A DNA stretch of 46,647 bases from an uncultured Collinsella sp. (lineage in GTDB: Bacteria > Actinomycetota > Coriobacteriia > Coriobacteriales > Coriobacteriaceae): positions 1-46,647 of the forward strand of contig CATYIV010000015.1 in assembly GCA_958407465.1 (NCBI GenBank). Direction: 5' to 3'. A program made the position numbers and the translations under genes. Below the pieces are notes generated by a model. It had not been told where the DNA came from. It worked only from the letters and a program-made list of their open reading frames with translations, and ran no database searches. Positions 7,209 to 15,094 of this stretch are shown here, piece by piece (the first letter of the stretch is position 1; each line of letters opens with the position of its first letter).

Positions 7209-9208
7209 TATGCGAACTGGCTCAGATAGAGGTCGGCGTAGGCACCCTCGGCAGCCAGCAGCTCCTTATGCGTGCCCTGCTCGATAATGTTGCCGTGATC
7301 CATGACCAAGATCAGGTCGGCGTCCACGATCGTCGACAAGCGATGCGCGATCACAAAGCTCGTGCGCCCGCGCATGAGCGCATCCATAGCACGGCCGATG
7401 GCGAGCTCGGTGCGCGTGTCCACGCTCGACGTCGCCTCGTCCAAGATGAGGATCGCCGGGTTGTTGAGCAGCACGCGCGCGATGGTCAGCAGCTGACGTT
7501 GGCCTTGGCTGATGCTCTCGGCATCGTTAGCCACACGCGTGTCGTAGCCCTGCGGCATAGTGCGCACAAAGAAGTCGACCTGAGCGGCACGTGCGGCCGC
7601 GACAATCTCCTCACGCGTTGCCTCGGGACAGCCGTAGGCGATGTTCTCGGCAATGGTGCCATCGAACAGCCAGGCGTCCTGCAACACCATGCCAAACTGC
7701 TGGCGCAGCTCGCCGCGATCCATGCGGCTCGTGTCCACACCGTCAAGGGTAATGCGACCACCGTCGATCTCGTAGAAGCGCATGAGCAGATTGATGAGCG
7801 TGGTCTTGCCCGCGCCCGTGGTTCCCACCACCGCGATCTTTTGGCCCGGCTCGGCGGCAAACGACACGTCGCGCATGAGCGGCTTGTCGGGCGCATAGCC
7901 AAAACGCACGTGTTCAAAGGCAACACGGCCCTCCACCTTGCCCGGCAGCTTGGCGGCGGCCGCCGGCAACGGATCGGCTTCCATCTCGGGCTCGTCGAGC
8001 AGGTCGAACACGCGCTCGGCGCTCGCCAGCGCGCTCTGCAGCGAGTTAAAGGTAAACGACAGCTGCGTCATGGGCTCGGATGCCTCGTAGATAAACTGGA
8101 AGAACGCCTGGAACACGCCGACGGTCATATGCCCGGCAACCAACATACTGCAGCCCACAAGCGCAATCACGATTTGCGCCAAGCGGCCGATAAAGCGCAC
8201 TGCGGGACCGACGGCGTTAATCATAAAGTCGGCCTTGGTGCTCACGCGCGCCAGCTCCTTCGAAGCCTCGTGCACCTCGGCAGAGCTCTGGCGCTCGCGG
8301 TTAAACGCACGGATTACCAGACGGCCCGAGTAGCCTTCCTCGACCGCGCTCGTAATCTTGGACACCCACTCCTGGCGCTCGCCCGTCACATCGTGCGTGC
8401 GGCGCGAAACGACCTTCGTCACCAGCAGCGAAAGCGCCGTAAAGAACAAAAATACAAGCGTGAGCGGCACACTAAACACGAACATCACGCTCACGGCGCC
8501 CACCACGGTACCGATTGACACCAGAAGCTGCAGCAAGCCGCGCTGCATGCTCTCGGACATCTTGTCCAAGTCGTTGGTCGCACGGCTGACGACCTCGCCG
8601 GGACGATGCGCGTCAAAGTAGGCAAGCGGCAGACGGTTGAGCTTTTGTGCGATGCGGTTGCGTAGGCGCAGGTTGAGGCGCTCGGCAACGCTCGACATCA
8701 AAAAGCTCTGGAGTGCGTAGAACGAGGCGGCGGCGGTCCAGATCATAAAGTAGATGAAGATGGTCCTGCCGCAATTCTCCCAGGTAATGCTGAAGGTAGT
8801 GTTGTTGGCAAACGCCAGCTTCATGTGCCCCCACAGCTCATCGATCACGCGGGCGCTGTAAGCCGGCGCCGCGGTGTTAAAGATGACATAGAACACGATG
8901 CTCGCGAACACGATATAGAAGCGCCAATGGTCGCCGGCGGCTTCGCTCCACAGGCGGCGCACCGTCGCCCAGGTGTCGCGGGGCGTCTCGTCCTCGTCCT
9001 CGTCGTCAACGTCGCGCATGCGTTCCGCCTCGGCGCGGGCGCGCTCGTCCTCGGCGCGCTCGTTTTCCTCGTAGAGTGCCTGGCGGCGAGCCTCGCGCTC
9101 CGCCGCCTTGGCGGCTTCGTCCAGGCCGGGTGTGGCGCCCGTCTCCTCAACTGTCTCTGCAACCGCGGCATCCTCGGCGATGGCCTGCTTCTTGAGCTCC
9201 TCGGTCAT
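7208..9208 (-). CDS. ABC exporter half-transporter with degenerate signature motif (heterodimer subunit 2)
   Basis: The 666-residue protein has a charged Glu/Ala/Arg-rich N-terminal extension of about 80 residues, six transmembrane helices (about 95-385) and a nucleotide-binding domain. Walker A is GTTGAGKTT, Walker B ILILDEATSSVD keeps the catalytic Glu, but the signature reads ISQGQRQ instead of LSGGQ. Its partner has the opposite defect, so the pair should form one consensus and one degenerate ATP site, as in the heterodimeric exporters TM287/288, BmrCD and LmrCD. The ATG at 9208 has GGGAGG eight bases before it; the GTG at 9217 lies within that ribosome site. It starts one base after the upstream stop codon, implying translational coupling. 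The substrate is unknown; multidrug export is likely. Confidence 0.93.
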   Translation of the reverse strand: MTEELKKQAIAEDAAVAETVEETGATPGLDEAAKAAEREARRQALYEENERAEDERARAEAERMRDVDDEDEDETPRDTWATVRRLWSEAAGDHWRFYIVFASIVFYVIFNTAAPAYSARVIDELWGHMKLAFANNTTFSITWENCGRTIFIYFMIWTAAASFYALQSFLMSSVAERLNLRLRNRIAQKLNRLPLAYFDAHRPGEVVSRATNDLDKMSESMQRGLLQLLVSIGTVVGAVSVMFVFSVPLTLVFLFFTALSLLVTKVVSRRTHDVTGERQEWVSKITSAVEEGYSGRLVIRAFNRERQSSAEVHEASKELARVSTKADFMINAVGPAVRFIGRLAQIVIALVGCSMLVAGHMTVGVFQAFFQFIYEASEPMTQLSFTFNSLQSALASAERVFDLLDEPEMEADPLPAAAAKLPGKVEGRVAFEHVRFGYAPDKPLMRDVSFAAEPGQKIAVVGTTGAGKTTLINLLMRFYEIDGGRITLDGVDTSRMDRGELRQQFGMVLQDAWLFDGTIAENIAYGCPEATREEIVAAARAAQVDFFVRTMPQGYDTRVANDAESISQGQRQLLTIARVLLNNPAILILDEATSSVDTRTELAIGRAMDALMRGRTSFVIAHRLSTIVDADLILVMDHGNIIEQGTHKELLAAEGAYADLYLSQFA

Positions 9209-9209
9209 G

Positions 9210-10946
9210 CTACTCACCTCCCTTCATCTGCGATTCCGCGATAGCGCGGTACACCTCGCAGGTTTCCATGAGCTCGTCGTGCGTGCCTAGGCCCACGATC
9301 TCGCCGTCTTTGAGCACCACGATCTGATCGGCATGCAAAATAGTCGAGATACGTTGCGCGATGATGAGCACCGCGGCATCGCGCGTCTCGTCCTGCAGCG
9401 CATGGCGCAGGGCGGCATCGGTCTTAAAGTCCAGGGCCGAAAAACTGTCATCGAAGATATATAGATCGGCATGCTTCATGAGTGCGCGGGCGATCGCCAG
9501 GCGCTGGCGCTGGCCGCCTGAAAAGTTCGTGCCGCCCTGCGTCACCGGGGTATCGAGCCCCTGCGGCTGATCGAGTACAAAGGTGCTCTGGGCAACCTCA
9601 AGCGCGTGAAGCATGTCGGTCTCGGTCGCGTCCTCGTTGCCAAAGCGCAGATTACTTGCCACGGTGCCCGAGAACAGCCATGCCTTCTGCGGCACATAGG
9701 CGATGTGTCCACGGATCTCATCTTGCGAAAGCTCGCGCAGATCGACACCGTCCAGGCGAATGGCGCCCTTGGTGGCATCGTGGAAGCGCAGCAAGAGCTT
9801 GGCCACCGTCGACTTGCCCGAACCCGTCGAGCCGACGATTGCGGTCGTCTGACCGCGACGACAGGCAAAGCTCAGGTCGCACAGGGTGTCCTCGTCGGCA
9901 TCGTCAAAGCGAAACGACATATGGTCGAACACGGCAACCGCGTCGGCACCATCTGCGGACTCAGGCGCCCCGTCGCCCAGCGTTGCCTTGCCGTCCACGA
10001 TGCTCGGCTCGATTTCGAGCACCTGTTGCGCGCGGTTGAGGCACGCCGCGGCGCGCGGAAGCGTCAGAATCACCATCTGCGCCATCATCACAAAGAACAG
10101 GATCAAGATCGCGTACTCCAGCACGGCCGAGATGCTGCCGATTTGCATGGCGTGGACGCCCACGCGGTTGCCGCCCACCCACAGCACCGCCACCTCGGCG
10201 ATGTTCATCAAAAAGAAGCTGGAGCTGTCGAGACCCACAAACAGGTGGTTGACCTTGATGGCGTTGGCCGCGTAATCGCTAAACACCTCGTCCAGGCGCC
10301 GCTCCTCGTGGCGCTCCTTGTTAAATGCGCGGATGACGCGCACGCCCACGATGTTCTCGCGCAGCACCACGTTCATGCGGTCGATAAAGCTCTGCAGGCG
10401 CATAAAGATCGGCGCGGCGTTAGCCACCGTAAAGACCGCCGCCACCAGCACGATCGCAACCACCACGCCCAGCAGCGTGCCCATGGCGGGATCGATGAAC
10501 CAAGCAAAAATGATGCCTGCCACGGCCAAGAACGGCACCGGCAGCACCAGCTGAATCGTCTGAAGGACAGCTTGCTGAATCACGTTGATGTCGTTGAGCG
10601 AGCGCGTGATCATCGAACCCGTGCCAAAGCGCTCAAAGTCGCTGGCGGACAGCTCGAGCGACTTGTCGTACACGGCATTGCGGATATCGCAGGCCACGTT
10701 GGCGGCCAGGCGCGCCGAAAGATAGCAGCCCAGCACCGTGCCGCCGCTGGCCATGCCGGTCGCGATAAGCATGTACAGGCCGTTGCGTAATATATAGTCG
10801 ACATCACCCGTGGTAATACCGGTGTTGACCATGTTCGCCAGCATCGTGGGAACCAACAGCGTACCGACGTTATCTATCAGCACCGCAAACAGCGTCACCG
10901 CAATCAGACCGCGGTACGGCCTCATAAACCTCATTAAGAGTCGCAT
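9210..10946 (-). CDS. ABC exporter half-transporter with degenerate Walker B (heterodimer subunit 1)
   Basis: The 578-residue protein has six transmembrane helices (about 12-310) and an ATPase domain. Walker A is GSTGSGKST, the signature NFSGGQRQR is canonical, and Walker B reads YIFDDSFSALD, with Asp replacing the catalytic Glu. This is the hallmark of the degenerate-site subunit in heterodimeric exporters, and it complements the SQGQ defect of its neighbour. The ATG at 10946 has GAGGGGG five bases upstream and overlaps the end of the MarR gene by 13 bases. The ribosome site of the next gene is within its last codons. The three genes form one operon. Confidence 0.94.
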   Translation of the reverse strand: MRLLMRFMRPYRGLIAVTLFAVLIDNVGTLLVPTMLANMVNTGITTGDVDYILRNGLYMLIATGMASGGTVLGCYLSARLAANVACDIRNAVYDKSLELSASDFERFGTGSMITRSLNDINVIQQAVLQTIQLVLPVPFLAVAGIIFAWFIDPAMGTLLGVVVAIVLVAAVFTVANAAPIFMRLQSFIDRMNVVLRENIVGVRVIRAFNKERHEERRLDEVFSDYAANAIKVNHLFVGLDSSSFFLMNIAEVAVLWVGGNRVGVHAMQIGSISAVLEYAILILFFVMMAQMVILTLPRAAACLNRAQQVLEIEPSIVDGKATLGDGAPESADGADAVAVFDHMSFRFDDADEDTLCDLSFACRRGQTTAIVGSTGSGKSTVAKLLLRFHDATKGAIRLDGVDLRELSQDEIRGHIAYVPQKAWLFSGTVASNLRFGNEDATETDMLHALEVAQSTFVLDQPQGLDTPVTQGGTNFSGGQRQRLAIARALMKHADLYIFDDSFSALDFKTDAALRHALQDETRDAAVLIIAQRISTILHADQIVVLKDGEIVGLGTHDELMETCEVYRAIAESQMKGGE

Positions 10947-11434
10947 GCGTCCCCCTCGCCCTTATCGTCAGTCTCGTTCTCGGCGGCCACTTGCCGTTTA
11001 AATGCCTCGCACTCTTCGTTAAGAACATGGGAGAACTTACCGACCAAGCGCATGATCTCGCACTGTTCCCACGGCTCGAGCGCCTCGAATGCCTGTTGCT
11101 CGGCTTTTTGCGCCGGCAACGCGTAGCGCTTGGCAAACCGCACGCCTTCTTCGGTCAGTCGTACAACCTTGTTTTTACGACTGCCCTCGGCAAACTCCAA
11201 CGTCGCAAGCCCTCGCGCCCTAAGCGTTTTAATCGCCGAATTGATGGTCTGTTTGCTGTAGAACCATTCACTCGTCAGGCGACTCACGGCAACGCTTCCG
11301 CCCGCTGCACTCGTGTCGACGAGCATCCAGTAGGCGCAGTCCGAAAGGCCGCAGGCGCGCGAGAACTCCGAATAGATATGGTCGAGTCCATTGAGCAACC
11401 GATCGAAGTCGACCAGCGTAACCGCACTATTCAT
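10934..11434 (-). CDS. MarR-family transcriptional regulator
   Basis: The 166-residue protein has a winged helix core (about residues 45-110). SRLTSEWFYSKQTINSAIKTL is the recognition region, followed by GLATLEFAEGSRKNKVVRLTEEG for the wing. It heads an operon with the heterodimeric ABC exporter and overlaps its first gene by 13 bases, so it is very probably the local repressor. Two direct repeats with core GTCCGA(G/T)TTTTGAC lie over and just downstream of its promoter, which supports autoregulation. The ligand is unknown. Confidence 0.92.
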   Translation of the reverse strand: MNSAVTLVDFDRLLNGLDHIYSEFSRACGLSDCAYWMLVDTSAAGGSVAVSRLTSEWFYSKQTINSAIKTLRARGLATLEFAEGSRKNKVVRLTEEGVRFAKRYALPAQKAEQQAFEALEPWEQCEIMRLVGKFSHVLNEECEAFKRQVAAENETDDKGEGDACDS

Positions 11435-11449
11435 CTATCCCACCATTCA

Positions 11450-11510
11450 ATTGTCCGATTTTTGACCAATTATGTGTCTCTAGATTAGTCCGAGTTTTGA
11501 CTATCGTCAA
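11450..11510 (-). promoter_or_regulatory. Promoter with two operator repeats for the marR-ABC operon
   Basis: On the minus strand TTGACG (11505-11510) and TAATCT (11482-11487) are 17 bases apart. Two copies of the plus-strand core GTCCGA(G/T)TTTTGAC lie at 11488-11501 (between the boxes) and 11453-11466 (downstream of the start site), 35 bases apart. A repressor bound to both would block initiation. Confidence 0.75.
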
Positions 11511-11552
11511 CAGGCTCTCCGCAAATGCGTGCATTTTTATGGCCTATCGGCA

Positions 11553-11589
11553 GAAAAAGACCGCCGGCGCGGGGGCGGCGCCAGCGGTC
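11553..11589 (-). terminator. Terminator of the 96-residue unknown gene
   Basis: On the minus strand GACCGC pairs with GCGGTC, with a further GGCGC/GCGCC stem inside, and TTTTTCTG follows. It lies 27 bases past the stop codon at 11616. Confidence 0.8.
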
Positions 11590-11615
11590 ACGTGAAAATC
11601 GGGTTTTATTGCCTG

Positions 11616-11906
11616 TTAAGCGGCGACGGCCTCATAGACCGTAGCGCCCGAGAAGCTGTCATGCAGGCTCTTGCCGGCAATCCACGGCAGCTCGACGACC
11701 TCGCAGACCGTGTTGACCAACTCAGAACAGTCAGTAAAGTGGCCCTTGTCGTTGAGGGCCTCGCAATCCTGAACACGCCAATAGCCATCGGTGTGCGTGA
11801 TGTAGTACTCGTGATCGTTGATCGACACGAAAGCGCGCGTCTTGGAACGCAGCAGCTTCAGAAATCCTTCGAAATCGGTCTCGACGACATCTCCAGCCTG
11901 GAACAT
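11616..11906 (-). CDS. Small protein of unknown function (96 aa)
   Basis: The ATG at 11906 is preceded by AGGAGG seven to eight bases upstream, an excellent ribosome site, and the frame ends at a strong terminator, so the gene is very likely real. The product is soluble, with no signal peptide or membrane helix. It has aromatic and acidic patches (HEYYITHTDGYWRV) and two cysteines in DCEALNDKGHFTDC. I do not recognise a family. It has its own transcription unit between the marR promoter and the nitroreductase gene. Confidence 0.8.
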   Translation of the reverse strand: MFQAGDVVETDFEGFLKLLRSKTRAFVSINDHEYYITHTDGYWRVQDCEALNDKGHFTDCSELVNTVCEVVELPWIAGKSLHDSFSGATVYEAVAA

Positions 11907-12060
11907 GATGTTACCTCCTGGCCCGGCGCCACCACGGCGCATTGATAAACGTTGGTACTCCTTTAGTAAAACCTTTATCAGAGGTTATGCGTTCGTCATT
12001 TAGGCAAGTGGTAAAAAACCGCAGGGTAGACGGGATAAAACGTTTAACCATCCCATTTGT

Positions 12061-12089
12061 TTGTCACATTCTGAAGGTACTTTTATGCA
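12061..12089 (+). promoter_or_regulatory. Weak candidate promoter for the nitroreductase gene
   Basis: TTGTCA (12061-12066) and TATGCA (12084-12089) are spaced by 17 bases. The -35 box is good, the -10 box poor. The 294-base gap (11907-12200) holds no other recognisable feature. Confidence 0.3.
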
Positions 12090-12200
12090 AACCTACTTTC
12101 CCAATTGGAATCTATCCTTTTGGCCGGGCAATTGACCGTCTATCGTTTGAGCCCGACGGGTATGAACGGGGCATCTGCAACGCCACCGCAAGGAGACACC

Positions 12201-12722
12201 ATGGAGACTATCGAAGCACTCATTCACCGCCGCAGCTGCCGCAACTACAGCGATCGTCCCGTCGAGGCCGAAAAGCTTGCACGTATTATCGAAGCCGGCC
12301 AATATGCACCGAGCGGCATGGGCCGCCAGCCGGTGACGTTTGTCGCCGTCACCGACCCCGCGACCGTCGAGCGTCTCTCGCAGCTCAACGCGCAAGTCAT
12401 GGGCAGCAACAGCGACCCCTTCTATGGCGCCAAGACCGTTGTGGTGGTGCTGGTTGACCGCAGCGTGCCCACACATCTGGAAGACGGCTCGCTCGCCATG
12501 GGCAACCTGCTCAACGCTGCCTATGCGCTGGGCGTTGATTCGTGCTGGATTCATCGCGCCCACGAGGTTTTCGATTCGCCCGAGGGCCTGGAGCTACTGG
12601 CCAGTTGGGGTCTACCCGCCGACGGCAGCCTGCACGGTGTCGGTCACTGCATTCTGGGCTATGCCGAGGACACGCTGCCCGAGCCCAAACCCCGCCGCGA
12701 CAACGTGGTCTACGTAAGGTAA
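12201..12722 (+). CDS. Nitroreductase family protein
   Basis: The 173-residue protein has the nitroreductase opening METIEALIHRRSCRNYSDRPVE (FMN phosphate-binding Arg-Arg-Ser), then IIEAGQYAPSGMGRQPVTFVAV and the C-terminal GVGHCILGYAED. Family members are FMN-dependent NAD(P)H oxidoreductases acting on nitro compounds, quinones or flavins; the physiological substrate cannot be deduced. It is at the short end of the family. AAGGAG stands six bases before the ATG. Its stop codon is followed within five bases by a repeat element also found after larE. Confidence 0.92.
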   Translation: METIEALIHRRSCRNYSDRPVEAEKLARIIEAGQYAPSGMGRQPVTFVAVTDPATVERLSQLNAQVMGSNSDPFYGAKTVVVVLVDRSVPTHLEDGSLAMGNLLNAAYALGVDSCWIHRAHEVFDSPEGLELLASWGLPADGSLHGVGHCILGYAEDTLPEPKPRRDNVVYVR

Positions 12723-12726
12723 TTAG

Positions 12727-12870
12727 TTCCGCCATTCTACCGAACGGCGGGCTCGTTGACGCTGCGCGGGCCGCATTCACGCCAATCTGACGTTCAATTT
12801 CGAGGGCGCGACCAGAAGGTCAGCGCCCTCTCATTTCACGTCACCTTGGCGCAAATGCGGCTCGCTCGCT
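12727..12870 (+). repeat. 150-base 3'-end repeat element, copy A
   Basis: This stretch after the nitroreductase stop codon aligns with 22221-22369 after larE in the same orientation. The best block runs from AATCTGACG to TTTCACGTCACCTT. It contains a hairpin at 12802-12830 (GAGGGCGC-GACC-AGAA-GGTC-A-GCGCCCTC). Relative to copy B one stem pair changes from A-T to C-G, supporting a selected RNA structure. A weaker 5' hairpin (CCGCC / GGCGG) lies at its start. Confidence 0.8.
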
Positions 12871-12903
12871 TTTGGCGACTGACATCGAATGAGCCACTGT
12901 CTT

Positions 12904-12940
12904 GGGCAGCTAAAAAAGCCCCGTCCCAAATTAGCTGCCC
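12904..12940. repeat. Inverted repeat related to the element at 209-290
   Basis: GGGCAGCTAA (12904-12913) is complementary to TTAGCTGCCC (12931-12940). Positions 12912-12936 match the complement of 203-227 at 24 of 25 bases. It lies just past the stop codon of the minus-strand gene ending at 12951. Confidence 0.7.
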
Positions 12941-12950
12941 CACTCGCAAC

Positions 12951-13526
12951 TTATCCCGCCGATGGAGTTATTGCCGTTTCGCTCGTCTGATTCGCATCGA
13001 CGTCGTCGCCTTGCTTGTCCTCGTCCTTTTGCGCATCGGCGATGGTGGAGGCCGCCGCAACGATACCGCGCTGGGGCGCGACGCTCGTCTGGGCCTGAGC
13101 GCCCTCGACAACTTCTGTACCTACATGCGCGAGCTCGGGCGATTTAAACATTGCGTCCAAGTTGGCGCCACCGCCGGCGTAGCCAAGCGCAGCGAGCGCG
13201 ATGACGATCACTGCAACGGCGGCCACGATCGGCACGTAGCGATGCCAGCCGGCGGGATTGAGCCCGCTGCGGCGAGCCGCCCCGCGGCTGATGTAGCCGA
13301 GCGTTCCGTCGTGCTTGAGCTTTGAGCCCACCACGCGTTTGCGGCCCAACAGCGAGGACTCTGCCTGCATTGCCAAGCGGGCGCTTGCCGAAGGATAGCC
13401 GTATTTAGTGCGCTTGAACGAGCCATCAAACCCCGAGGCGTGTTTGCCCCACGTCACCGATGTCGTGCGTCGGTTAACCGGCGCGGCGCTCCGCCTTCTG
13501 CGGCTCGGTTTTGAAGTCTCAGCCAT
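12951..13526 (-). CDS. Single-pass membrane protein of unknown function (191 aa)
   Basis: Residues 1-95 are basic and Ser/Arg-rich (SRRRRSAAPVNRR, KRTKYGYPSASAR) and probably cytoplasmic. One transmembrane helix follows (about 97-119, YVPIVAAVAVIVIALAALGY), then an acidic, Ala/Gln/Thr-rich tail of about 70 residues that would be outside. GAGGG stands four to five bases before the ATG at 13526. I do not recognise a family. It could be a cell-envelope accessory protein of limited phylogenetic range. It lies downstream of the degenerate regulator on the same strand, 84 bases away. Confidence 0.8.
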   Translation of the reverse strand: MAETSKPSRRRRSAAPVNRRTTSVTWGKHASGFDGSFKRTKYGYPSASARLAMQAESSLLGRKRVVGSKLKHDGTLGYISRGAARRSGLNPAGWHRYVPIVAAVAVIVIALAALGYAGGGANLDAMFKSPELAHVGTEVVEGAQAQTSVAPQRGIVAAASTIADAQKDEDKQGDDVDANQTSETAITPSAG

Positions 13527-13610
13527 ATGCCCTCGCACGCCGTAACCAAATCGAAACAATAACGCTTTGGACTGTAGCACACGCGTCGCGCGCGGTCACG
13601 GGCGCCTCGC

Positions 13611-14828
13611 TCAACGGTCATCGTCCTTCAGCAAGCGCCACAGCGTTGTACGGCTTATGCCCAGCACCTCCGCCGCACGGGTTCGGTTGCCGTGGAGATG
13701 ATCTACAACCAGATTCGCGATATCTCGCTCGGTATCTGCCAGCGGTCGCAGGATATACAGGTCGCTTTCGAGTGTCGGGGCGCCAAAGGTTGCGGTCTTA
13801 ATCACGTCCTCTTGGGCGAGCACTTCCTCCGCCACAGCGCGGTCCACCGTGCCCGCCCCCACCAATATATACAGTCGTTCCGAGACCTCGCGGAGCTGCA
13901 GATAATTGCGCGGCCAGCGGTAAGCATCGAGCGTCTTCGTCGCCGTGGCAGACAGCGTGGGCGCTGCCGTCCCAAATGCATCAGCGAGATATTCCAAATA
14001 GCGCGCAGCCTTCGTCGACGCGGCTCCCTGCTCGGCGATTGCCGGCGCCACGCTCACCGCACAGGCGAAACGCTCGGTCACAAAGGCGGCTTGATCACTT
14101 TCGCCGCCGCCCGGCATGTCATTCGCCGTCAGCACCACATGGCAGCGCGTCGCCAACGCGGTGTCGGTCATCGTGGAGACCAGCTCGCGGAGGCGCTGGG
14201 GGCCAACCGCATTCCAGCCCTCAATGCAAAGGGTCAGCCCCGTTTGGAACAGCGGCGATTCGGAGCTTTTGAGCACATGGCGCCAACCGCGATCGGTGAG
14301 TTCATCGAGCGCGACGGAAACAAAGGGCTGATCGACAAAAGGGCCATCCAGATAGAGGCGCTTGGCAATCTCGACCTGACCCGCTCCCAGCTCGCCCTCG
14401 AGCATAAGGGGCACGCCGCGCGCATAGCTCTCGGTAACCGGTACAGCCACCGAGGCCGCCCCCTCAACGATGCCGTACGCGCTCGATTCATAGCGGACCT
14501 CAACTTCGTCGGCGTTGAGCCACTCGATGCCCGCATGCGCCGCGGCACCGCGCACCTCGCGGACCACAACGACCCAAAGCCTCCCGCCCTCTTTGTCGGT
14601 GGGGCGAACGGTCAGGCTCAGGCGCGTACCCTCACGCCCCATAACCAGACGCGCGCCGTCTCCTATACGGTCGAGACGCTCAGCGACAAAAGCCGCCACA
14701 TCCCGCTCAAGCGCCGCGTCATTCATGGTCGAGATCGCGACGTCCCCACGCGCATCGATTGCCAATGCCGAGGCCCCGGCAGCAGCTAGGGCATCGGTCA
14801 AGATGTTCAGCTTAGCATTGCTATCCAT
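13611..14828 (-). CDS. Sigma54-activator-like regulator with degenerate AAA+ domain and Fis-type HTH
   Basis: The 405-residue protein ends in a Fis-type helix-turn-helix (about 380-401, NRTRAAEVLGISRTTLWRLLK), and its middle (about 125-330) has the layout of a sigma54-activator AAA+ domain. Key elements are lost. Walker A reads GELGAGQV (145-152), with Gln for Lys. The Walker B region CIEGWN lacks the Asp-Glu pair. No GAFTGA loop exists, so ATP-driven sigma54 remodelling is not expected. The N-terminal 125 residues may be a sensor. The ATG at 14828 has AGGGGC about six bases upstream. It may now act as a plain DNA-binding regulator of the nearby YeiH-type gene. Confidence 0.8.
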   Translation of the reverse strand: MDSNAKLNILTDALAAAGASALAIDARGDVAISTMNDAALERDVAAFVAERLDRIGDGARLVMGREGTRLSLTVRPTDKEGGRLWVVVVREVRGAAAHAGIEWLNADEVEVRYESSAYGIVEGAASVAVPVTESYARGVPLMLEGELGAGQVEIAKRLYLDGPFVDQPFVSVALDELTDRGWRHVLKSSESPLFQTGLTLCIEGWNAVGPQRLRELVSTMTDTALATRCHVVLTANDMPGGGESDQAAFVTERFACAVSVAPAIAEQGAASTKAARYLEYLADAFGTAAPTLSATATKTLDAYRWPRNYLQLREVSERLYILVGAGTVDRAVAEEVLAQEDVIKTATFGAPTLESDLYILRPLADTERDIANLVVDHLHGNRTRAAEVLGISRTTLWRLLKDDDR

Positions 14829-14941
14829 GATTTGCCCCTGTCCGCGGCGACGTGCAACCGCCGACGGTCGCACGACCGAGTGTTTCAAAATTGAACGATA
14901 TTGCTCACCAAACACTATAGGGCAGAAAGCGCCGTCCTGCG

Positions 14942-15042
14942 AGTATAGGTGTTGCCCCGCATCGCCATCCTGGCGGGGCGATAAGAGCTCTTCGGGACTT
15001 ATAAACCTGCGGACAAGCCATACCCGCAAGAGCTCCTATCGC
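14942..15042 (-). promoter_or_regulatory. Intergenic region with palindrome and candidate -10 boxes before the regulator
   Basis: A 15-base inverted repeat with one mismatch (GCGATAAGAGCTCTT at 14978-14992, with its partner at 15028-15042) lies between the YeiH-type gene and the regulator gene. Next to it, GCCCCGC/GCGGGGC forms a smaller stem. On the minus strand TATACT (14942-14947) could be a -10 box for the regulator gene. The palindrome could be an operator or could form a 3' hairpin of the yeiH-type mRNA. Confidence 0.4.
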
Positions 15043-15094
15043 TCCACCGTGAGAATGCGCTCACCGGCAGCCAGCACGCGAATAAGCTACTTCT

